Assembly: GCF_003206495.1 (NCBI RefSeq)
Contig: NZ_NKUF01000001.1
Coordinates: 162,187-226,186, forward strand
Reading direction: 5' to 3'
Source: Gluconacetobacter entanii
GTDB lineage: Bacteria; Pseudomonadota; Alphaproteobacteria; Acetobacterales; Acetobacteraceae
DNA: 64,000 bases
In this document: positions 56,825 to 64,000 of the stretch, one piece after another
How positions within the stretch are numbered: position 1 is the first letter of the stretch
Layout of the letters: each line of letters opens with the position of its first letter
Notes under the pieces: model-generated
Seen by the model: the letters and a program-made list of their open reading frames with translations, nothing else
The model's database searches: none
What the model was told of the DNA's origin: nothing
Position numbers and translations under genes: made by a program

Positions 56825-58369
56825 TCAGTCCACCGTGCTCATGCGGGTTTCATCGACGAACTTTTCGGTATCGTCGTCCAGCTTGCGCGACTTGCGCCCG
56901 GCGGGGCCGTGGACATACAGCGTCTTGCGGTCAACCTTCTGGTTGGTGCCATCTGGCTTCAACGGCATTTCATAGACCGGCTTGCGCGCATGGTCGGCCA
57001 TCTGCAGGTCCGGGTTGAAGACCGAGTTGAACTTCCAGATCATGGTCAGGAAGTTGGTCTGCCCACGCAGCGCAAGGCGCAGCGCGATGCCCAGCGTGTC
57101 CTTGATCGCGGCCCAGCCCAGATGCTTGTTGTTGAGCACCTGCTGCGTCTTCACCAGTTCCTCATAGAACTCGCGCAGGGGCAGGGTGGTCGGCATGACC
57201 GCGTGCTGGATGTCGAACAGGCGGTAGTCGCGTGTCGTCAGCTTGCGCGATTCGCTTTCCCAGATCTCGGTGCCGGGATAAGGCGTCGTGACCGACAGGT
57301 TGACGATGTCCGGGATTTCCAGGCACCACTGGCGGATGACCTCGAAACGCTCGCGGTCCCATGACGGATCGGCGATCAGGTTGATCGCGACGATCAGGTC
57401 GAGCGAACGGGCGTAATCCAGCGCCTCGAAATTGCGGTCCATCGACACGCGCTTGCGGAAGCGCTTCAACCCCTCGGCATCAACGGCCTCAAGGCCGATG
57501 AAGATGTAGCTGAGGCCGATTTCCTTCCATTCGCGGAAGACGTCCTTGTTACGCAGCAGCACGTCTGCGCGGGTTTCAAGGTAGTATTCCTTCTTGATGC
57601 CACGCCGACGGACCTCGGCGGCGATGGCCATGCCGTGTTCGGCATGCACGAAGGCCACGTCATCGACGATGAAGATGCCGGGTTCCTTGATCTCCTGCAG
57701 TTCCTGGCCGATCACTTCCGCGCTCGCGGTGCGGTAGGAGCGGCCATAGAACGTCCATGCGCTGCAGAACGTGCAGTCCCACGGGCAGCCACGCGCGAAT
57801 TCGATGGAGGCGGCAGGGTCCAGCGTGCCGATGAAATACTTGCGGCGATGGCGCAGCAGGTCGCGCGCAGGGCGCACCCCGTCGAGGTTTTCGACAAAGA
57901 TCGGCGGCGGCCCGTCGCCATCCATCGTCACGACGCCCGGCACGGTCAGCAGGTCCTCGCCCTTTTCCCATGCGGCAAGCAGAAGGCCGACGGTCGCGTC
58001 GCCTTCGCCCTTCAGGACGCAGTTGATCTCCCCGTCGGACAGCGCCAGCACGTCGCGCGCGATGAAGGAGATGGAGTGGCCGCCAATGAACAGGAACACA
58101 TTGGGCAGGCGCTTGCGCGTTTCCTTGCACAGGTCGATGATTTCGGGAACGTTCGCAAGGTAGTTGCCCGAAAAGCAGATCGCGTGCGGACGGAATTTGT
58201 CGATGCGTTCCCAGTAATCGTTGTGATTTTCCACCTGGAGGTCGATGATATCGACCTCGTGCCCCTTGTCACGCGCAGCGCCCGCGACAAGTTCCAGGCC
58301 CAGCGGTTCCAGTCGCAAAAATACTTTTGTGTACATCAGCGAACTTGGATGAACGGCCAGTAATCTCAT
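56825..58369 (-). CDS. hpnR: Hopanoid C-3 methylase HpnR (cobalamin-dependent radical SAM)
   Basis: Methylates hopanoids at C-3, giving the 3-methylbacteriohopanepolyols typical of acetic acid bacteria and some methanotrophs. The 514 residues have a B12-binding N-terminal domain (RLLAVHPSSLMYTKVFLRLE, IGGHSISF), the radical SAM cysteines C195/C199/C202 in FARGCPWDCTFCS, and a C-terminal region special to this family. The start at 58369 follows GAGGTG. The other hpn genes are not in the window, so hpnR is encoded apart from the hopanoid cluster. An AT-rich region with a palindrome lies upstream. Confidence 0.85.
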   Translation of the reverse strand: MRLLAVHPSSLMYTKVFLRLEPLGLELVAGAARDKGHEVDIIDLQVENHNDYWERIDKFRPHAICFSGNYLANVPEIIDLCKETRKRLPNVFLFIGGHSISFIARDVLALSDGEINCVLKGEGDATVGLLLAAWEKGEDLLTVPGVVTMDGDGPPPIFVENLDGVRPARDLLRHRRKYFIGTLDPAASIEFARGCPWDCTFCSAWTFYGRSYRTASAEVIGQELQEIKEPGIFIVDDVAFVHAEHGMAIAAEVRRRGIKKEYYLETRADVLLRNKDVFREWKEIGLSYIFIGLEAVDAEGLKRFRKRVSMDRNFEALDYARSLDLIVAINLIADPSWDRERFEVIRQWCLEIPDIVNLSVTTPYPGTEIWESESRKLTTRDYRLFDIQHAVMPTTLPLREFYEELVKTQQVLNNKHLGWAAIKDTLGIALRLALRGQTNFLTMIWKFNSVFNPDLQMADHARKPVYEMPLKPDGTNQKVDRKTLYVHGPAGRKSRKLDDDTEKFVDETRMSTVD

Positions 58370-58731
58370 TATTTCACCTCGGGCATGGGTGGGGGCAGGG
58401 CATGTGCGGACGTCCACATACGCAATCCAGAGGAAAATTTACAGGCTTCCCACGGCGGTATTTGACGTTTTTATAAATCGCACCCAATTATAAAAAAACC
58501 GGATAAGCTACGAAGGGTGACAATATAAGACCATAATGTCACCCAATTCACAGTTATATCACCTATGCGCTGATGATATATCGGTGTGCGGCCGGCGCAT
58601 GAAATGGCGGTCGGGTGCGCCGGGCCATGACCTATGCGAAAAACGAAGGGCTGGGCTGGCGTCGCGCATGTGCGGGCCTATCGCGGCGGGGGCTTTCATG
58701 TCACACTCCCGCGTCAACCTCCGGGGGCGAG
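58370..58731. promoter_or_regulatory. AT-rich divergent control region between hpnR and the lipoprotein gene
   Basis: This 362-bp gap holds no credible gene. The part at 58440-58570 is far richer in A+T than the rest of the window. On the minus strand a TATAAT hexamer (58487-58492) could be the hpnR -10 box, giving a leader of about 110 bases. CACCCAATT occurs twice as a direct repeat (58481-58489, 58540-58548). Confidence 0.5.
58515..58544. promoter_or_regulatory. Operator-like palindrome upstream of hpnR
   Basis: GGGTGACA (58515-58522) and TGTCACCC (58537-58544) are perfect 8-bp arms. With the next four bases each arm reaches 12 bp with one mismatch around a 6-base centre. The site lies about 25 bp upstream of a candidate hpnR -10 box, where a dimeric regulator would act. 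The regulator is unknown. Confidence 0.5.
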
Positions 58732-59043
58732 ATGAAGCGCAAGATGCTGCGAAAAGTGACGGGTCCATTGATGCTGCTGGCATGCGGCGGGGCGATGGCG
58801 CTGGGTGGATGTTCCGCCGAAATCGGGCGCATGCCGTATGAAAGCGATGTCCGCTGCCTGCGCAAGGAACTGGGCACGCAGATGCATCTGAGCTTCCCAC
58901 TTGCGGCCAATACATGCCAGCGCATGACCGATCATAACTTTGCGATCGGCTCGAAGAATCCGCAGCCCATCCCGCTGAACCTGCACGGCGCGCCCGACCT
59001 GCAGAAGCAGGCGGACGAATACGGATACAGCTACACCCGCTGA
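58732..59043 (+). CDS. Small predicted lipoprotein
   Basis: A 103-residue protein with a lipoprotein signal: basic start (MKRKMLRK), hydrophobic stretch (GPLMLLACGGAMA) and lipobox LGGC, so the cysteine would be lipidated. The mature part is short and polar, with conserved-looking cysteines (DVRCLRKELG, NTCQRM). I do not recognise the family. ATG 58732 follows GGGGCGAG. It converges on the HNH gene. Function unknown; it should sit on the periplasmic face of a membrane. Confidence 0.78.
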   Translation: MKRKMLRKVTGPLMLLACGGAMALGGCSAEIGRMPYESDVRCLRKELGTQMHLSFPLAANTCQRMTDHNFAIGSKNPQPIPLNLHGAPDLQKQADEYGYSYTR

Positions 59044-59077
59044 TCCGCGCGGCGGGCGCGGACCAGTGCCCGTGGCG

Positions 59078-59668
59078 TCAGTTTTCGAGTTCGCTGTCCC
59101 AGTAAAGGTAGTCGCGCCAGCTTTCATGCAGGTAATTGGGCGGGAAGGACCGTCCGTTATCCTGCAAAAGCCAACTGCTGGGCTGCTGTGGCGTGCGGGA
59201 GGGATACATGCGCAGTTCATGCGGCATGTAGGATCCCTTCAGCAGGTTGCACGGGCTGCATGCGGTCACGACATTTTCCCATGTGGTGCGCCCCCCCTTG
59301 GATCGGGGAATGACATGGTCGAATGTCAGTTCGTGCGTCGGCAGGCGTGTATTGCAGTACTGGCAGGAAAAATTGTCGCGCAGGAAGACGTTGAACCGGG
59401 TGAAGGCCGGGCGCCGCGCGGTCTGGATGTAATCCTTCAGCGCGATGACGCTGGGCAGGCGGACCTCATGTGACGGGGAATGGACGATTTCGTCATATTC
59501 GCTCAGCACCGAAACCCGGTCGAGCCAGACCGCCTTGATCGCATCCTGCCAGGACCACAGCGAAAGCGGGAAGTAGGACAGGGGCCGGAAATCTGCGTTC
59601 AGGACGAGGGCCGGGAAATGTTGACTGTCAGAAAGCACGGGCGCATCCTTGAGGTGATGCCGCCACAC
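59078..59668 (-). CDS. HNH endonuclease-domain protein
   Basis: A 196-residue protein of a small, widely conserved HNH group. The N-terminal part reads FPALVLNADFRPLSYFPLSL; the HNH core has paired cysteines (SCQYCNTRL and ACSPCNLLKG) and the catalytic FDHVIPRSKGGRTTWENVV. It probably cleaves or nicks nucleic acid, but the biological role of this group is not established, and the context (lipoprotein and gluQ) gives no clue. It is divergent from gluQ, with 193 bp between the starts. Confidence 0.88.
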   Translation of the reverse strand: MWRHHLKDAPVLSDSQHFPALVLNADFRPLSYFPLSLWSWQDAIKAVWLDRVSVLSEYDEIVHSPSHEVRLPSVIALKDYIQTARRPAFTRFNVFLRDNFSCQYCNTRLPTHELTFDHVIPRSKGGRTTWENVVTACSPCNLLKGSYMPHELRMYPSRTPQQPSSWLLQDNGRSFPPNYLHESWRDYLYWDSELEN

Positions 59669-59861
59669 AAGTCTTCAGGCGTCCTTTACTTTGAACCGAA
59701 CGCCGATCATGTGCGCCGTCATGAAGTAACTGCCCCGAATCTATTGCAGACCTCATCCCATGTGGCAAGGGATGGACGGGGCGAATATTCGCGCCATTCT
59801 TCCCGGCCCGTGCGGACCATATGGGGACATTCCTTGCTACCTGACTGTTATCGTGTCGAAA

Positions 59862-60728
59862 ATGCCTGACATCACCCGCTTCGCCCCCAGTCCCACCGGG
59901 GGGCTGCATCTGGGGCATGTCGCCTCGGCACTTGCGGGGTGGCGTGCCGCAAACGAGTCGGGGGGCCGTTTCCTGCTGCGGATCGAGGACATAGATCCCG
60001 GCCGTTGCCGCGACGCATTCGCCCATGACCTGATGGACGACCTGCGCTGGCTCGGGCTGGAATGGCCCGAACCGGTGCGGTGGCAGTCGCGGCACCTTGC
60101 GGATTACGCGGCGGTGCTGGCGCGGCTTGGCGCACGGGGCCTGGTCTATCCGTGTTTCTGTACGCGGCGTGACATCGCGGACGAAATCGCCGCCTCCGCC
60201 CATGCCCCGCACCATGCCCCCGATGGCAGCGTGGTCTATCCGGGGACCTGCCGCCACCTGTCCCCGTCGCGGCGGGCGGCGCTGCTGGCGGCGGGGACAC
60301 CGCACGCCATGCGCCTGGACATGGAACGCGCGCTGTCGGTGCCCGGCGCGCGCGACCTGACATGGCATGAACGTGGGGAAGGGCCACAGCGCTGCCATCC
60401 CGAACTGTTTGGGGATGTGGTGCTGGCGCGCAAGGACGTGATGGCGTCCTATCATTTATGTGTGACGCATGATGATGCGTTGCAGGGGATCACGCTGGTG
60501 ACGCGCGGCGAGGACCTGCGTCCCGCGACCTCCCTGCATCGCCTTCTGCAGCACCTTATGGGCTGGACGGCGCCGGAATACGCCCATCACCCGCTATTGT
60601 GCGATGCCTCGGGCCGCAGGCTGGCCAAGCGTGACCGGGCCATGACCATCGCCGCGATGCGTGCGGCGGGGATGAGCGCGCAGGCCGTGCGCGCCGCGGC
60701 GGGCGACCCCGGTCCCATCATGGCATGA
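59862..60728 (+). CDS. gluQ: tRNA glutamyl-Q(34) synthetase
   Basis: A truncated glutamyl-tRNA synthetase paralogue that puts glutamate on queuosine in the anticodon of tRNA-Asp. The 288 residues hold the class I signature HLGH (16-19), the zinc ligands PCFCTRRDIADE and YPGTCRHL, and the KMSKS-equivalent RRLAKRDRA, but no anticodon-binding domain. The start may be ATG 59862 or GTG 59853, three codons earlier. It is followed after 120 bp by the first aminotransferase. Confidence 0.93.
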   Translation: MPDITRFAPSPTGGLHLGHVASALAGWRAANESGGRFLLRIEDIDPGRCRDAFAHDLMDDLRWLGLEWPEPVRWQSRHLADYAAVLARLGARGLVYPCFCTRRDIADEIAASAHAPHHAPDGSVVYPGTCRHLSPSRRAALLAAGTPHAMRLDMERALSVPGARDLTWHERGEGPQRCHPELFGDVVLARKDVMASYHLCVTHDDALQGITLVTRGEDLRPATSLHRLLQHLMGWTAPEYAHHPLLCDASGRRLAKRDRAMTIAAMRAAGMSAQAVRAAAGDPGPIMA

Positions 60729-62066
<1,338 letters not shown>

Positions 62067-62082
62067 AGACGGGACCAAGACC

Positions 62083-63309
62083 ATGACAAGCAGTAACGAG
62101 GTCCCGGACGGGTTTCTGGCCGGATGCATGGACCGGCTTGAAACCCCGGCGACCATCGCCATGGCCCAGCGCGCGCGCGCGCTGAAGGCGCGGGGGGAGC
62201 AGGTGCTTTCCCTCGCACTTGGTGAACCTGATTTTCCCACGCCCGCAGGCGTGATCGAGGCCGCGCACCGCGCCGCGCTCGACGGGCAGACGAAATATCC
62301 CCCCGTGGAGGGCACGCCCGCGCTGAAGGCCGCGATCATCCGCAAGTTCGCGCGTGAAAATGGCCTGACCTACGAACCGTCGGAAATCATGGTCTCCAAC
62401 GGGGGCAAGCAGGTCATCTTCAATGCCTTCATGGCCACGATCAATCCGGGGGACGAGGTCATCGTCCCGCGCCCCTACTGGGTCAGCTATCCGCTGATCA
62501 TCAGCCTGTTTGGCGGGGTCCCGGTATTCGTGGACTGCCCGGAGGAAAGCGGGTTCCGCCTTGATGCGGCGGCGCTGGAGGCGGCGATCACGCCACGGAC
62601 CAAGTGGCTGGTGCTCAACTTCCCCAACAACCCGACGGGGGCGACGACCACCCGCGCCGACCTTGAGGCGATTGCCGAGGTGCTGCGCCGTCATCCGCGC
62701 GTGCATGTCCTGTCGGACGAGATTTATGAACATCTCGTCTATGACGGGCAGGCGCATGTCTCCATCGCGCAGGTGGCGCCGGACCTGAAATCGCGTGTGC
62801 TGACGCTCAATGGTGTGTCAAAGGCCTATGCCATGACCGGCTGGCGCGTGGGCTATGTCGGTGGTCCTGTCGGCCTGATCCGCGCGATGGCCAGCATCCA
62901 GAGCAGTTCGACATCGGGCATCTGCTCCATCAGCCAGGCGGCGTCGGTCGCGGCCCTCGACGGGCCATCGGGCGTGGTGGAGGTGATGCGCGAAACCTAT
63001 GACCGGCGCCGCAGGATGGTGGTGGGCGCGCTGCGCCAGATCCCGCAACTGACCTGTGCGATGCCGCTTGGCGCGTTCTATGTCTATCCGGGGATTGCGG
63101 CGTGCATTGGCCGCACCAGCGCGGGCGGTCGTCTGATCGGAACGGACGAGGATTTCGCCATCGCCCTGCTGGAGGAACAGCATGTCGCCGTCGTCCATGG
63201 CAGTGCGTTCGGCAAGGGACCGTATCTGCGCCTGTCCTATGCCACGTCCGATGAAATCCTGGTCGATGCCTGCGGGCGGATTGCGACGTTCGTCGCCGGC
63301 CTAACCTGA
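62083..63309 (+). CDS. Pyridoxal-phosphate aminotransferase, aspartate type (second of two)
   Basis: A 408-residue paralogue of the preceding protein, 16 bp downstream on the same strand. Shared landmarks are [49 protein letters not shown] and the PLP lysine in [16 protein letters not shown]. Divergence is highest in the N-terminal arm and around the substrate pocket (YPPVEGTPALK against [11 protein letters not shown]), so it may prefer another amino acid, for example an aromatic one. Tandem duplication followed by specialisation is the simplest reading. It overlaps the convergent membrane-protein gene by 9 bp. Confidence 0.9.
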   Translation: MTSSNEVPDGFLAGCMDRLETPATIAMAQRARALKARGEQVLSLALGEPDFPTPAGVIEAAHRAALDGQTKYPPVEGTPALKAAIIRKFARENGLTYEPSEIMVSNGGKQVIFNAFMATINPGDEVIVPRPYWVSYPLIISLFGGVPVFVDCPEESGFRLDAAALEAAITPRTKWLVLNFPNNPTGATTTRADLEAIAEVLRRHPRVHVLSDEIYEHLVYDGQAHVSIAQVAPDLKSRVLTLNGVSKAYAMTGWRVGYVGGPVGLIRAMASIQSSSTSGICSISQAASVAALDGPSGVVEVMRETYDRRRRMVVGALRQIPQLTCAMPLGAFYVYPGIAACIGRTSAGGRLIGTDEDFAIALLEEQHVAVVHGSAFGKGPYLRLSYATSDEILVDACGRIATFVAGLT

Positions 63310-63783
63310 CGTCTGCCCGTCGGTCGCGGGCGGGGACAGCGCGAATATTCCTTCTGTCAGCAAAGATGGCAGGAGGAACGCCGCCGCCGGAAGGCCGCAC
63401 AGGCCCATGGCCACCGCCGTGGCCGCCATGGCCGTGACATAGGCCAGGCGCCCGCCAACACGTTCGGCCATGACAAAGGCAAAGGCCCCGCCCACGCCGG
63501 TCATGGCCCCGATCATGGTGCGCCACGGGTGCTGGCCCGCATTATGTCCCATGCTGTCGATAATCTGGCTCAGCGCGGAGGACTGGTCCACCGACGTGCC
63601 GCTCATCCCGAACATGAGGGAAAAGGGCAGGATCAGCACGCTCAGCACATCACGCAGCAGGCCGACGAATCCGCTGACAAGCGGGATCAGCAGAAGGATG
63701 GCGACGCACGAGCTTGTACTCAGCGCCACGACCAGAAGCCCGATCCGTCGCTGTTGTCCCGCTGTTATCGGATGGTCATGCAT
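63301..63783 (-). CDS. Unrecognised small membrane protein
   Basis: A protein of about 160 residues with four likely membrane segments (GLLVVALSTSSCVAILLLIP, LSVLILPFSLMFGMSG, a GAMTGVGGAFAFVMAER region and LPAAAFLLPSLLTEGIFAL). I do not recognise a family. The start MHDHPITAGQQRRIGLLVV (63783) is used; an ATG five codons earlier (63798) is possible. Its 3' end overlaps the last aminotransferase codons by 9 bp. Nothing in the context suggests a role. Confidence 0.7.
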   Translation of the reverse strand: MHDHPITAGQQRRIGLLVVALSTSSCVAILLLIPLVSGFVGLLRDVLSVLILPFSLMFGMSGTSVDQSSALSQIIDSMGHNAGQHPWRTMIGAMTGVGGAFAFVMAERVGGRLAYVTAMAATAVAMGLCGLPAAAFLLPSLLTEGIFALSPPATDGQTSG

Positions 63784-63882
63784 CCGTCCTGTCTCCATGC
63801 CCGATATCGTGCGACACGCATGCCGTGTGGTGGTGGCCCCATCGCGGGGCCTGTGGCAAGACCGGGAAAATAACGCCCCGGA

Positions 63883-63981
63883 TCATGACGGGTTTATTTC
63901 TGGTTCTTCCGCATTTTTCGTGATGGGTATCTTGTACTGTGGTTCTGGAACTGGAAAATCCTGAAAGTCGCCCACTTTCAT
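63883..63981 (-). CDS. Possible short ORF (32 codons)
   Basis: An ATG with a GGGGAAT upstream opens a 32-codon frame starting MKVGDFQDFPVPEPQYK and ending in a Glu/Pro-rich tail. The codons are far less GC-rich than the neighbours, and the frame is short, so it may be chance. The rest of 63799-64000 shows no gene. Confidence 0.25.
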   Translation of the reverse strand: MKVGDFQDFPVPEPQYKIPITKNAEEPEINPS

Positions 63982-64000
63982 GGATATTCCCCAGTGTCAC

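Overview
The window looks like chromosome of an acetic acid bacterium (Acetobacteraceae, probably Komagataeibacter or Gluconacetobacter). The DNA is very GC-rich and the proteins are alphaproteobacterial in type. It carries an HpnR-type hopanoid C-3 methylase, a trait typical of acetic acid bacteria, and a dispersed palindromic intergenic repeat that I recall as common in that group. The genus is an inference. I saw no tRNA, rRNA, CRISPR array, insertion sequence or prophage, so most of the window is core chromosome.

Layout. 1-1476: start of carB, and carA with an N-terminal helix-turn-helix extension. 1630-6189: macromolecular-synthesis group yqeY-dnaG-rpoD. 6257-8476: an acetyltransferase, an unrecognised gene behind an AT-rich leader, and a GT4 glycosyltransferase. 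8797-10123: rpsF-rpsR-rplI, with rplI apparently shortened by a nonsense codon. 10444-17489 (minus strand): outer-membrane biogenesis operon lptF-lptG-lptD-surA-ksgA. 17582-24586: housekeeping genes (FAD oxidase, threonylcarbamoyl-AMP synthase, cysQ, pepA, holC, aldo/keto reductase). 24697-31365: a six-gene membrane complex in the order hyfB-C-E-F-G-I. 31345-39825: phospholipid genes (pssA, psd, plsC), gloB, a GST, phaR, and ftsE-ftsX-ydcF. 39951-51441: a complete chemosensory operon. 51490-53996: hslVU and sufE. 54040-56684: copper export (copZ, copA). 56825-63783: hpnR, a lipoprotein, an HNH protein, gluQ, two tandem aspartate-type aminotransferases and a small membrane protein.

Two systems stand out. 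The hyf-like operon has the architecture of an energy-converting hydrogenase. Its large subunit lacks all four nickel-iron cysteines, while its small subunit keeps all four cluster cysteines. The antiporter-like subunits have also lost recognisable charged residues. It fits the energy-converting hydrogenase-related (Ehr) type, but is unusually divergent and has no ferredoxin subunit.

The chemosensory operon (cheW-cheR-cheW-mcp-cheA-cheB plus two hybrid kinases) matches the Wsp/Che3 class that controls development or surface behaviour rather than swimming. Its output is a kinase with two receivers at the N-terminus (CheS3-like) followed by a second hybrid kinase. It has neither cheY nor a diguanylate cyclase.

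Smaller points: four copies of a nested palindromic repeat, one of them inside the hyf operon; a sigma-32-type promoter placed so that hslV would be nearly leaderless; and a 12-bp-arm palindrome upstream of hpnR.
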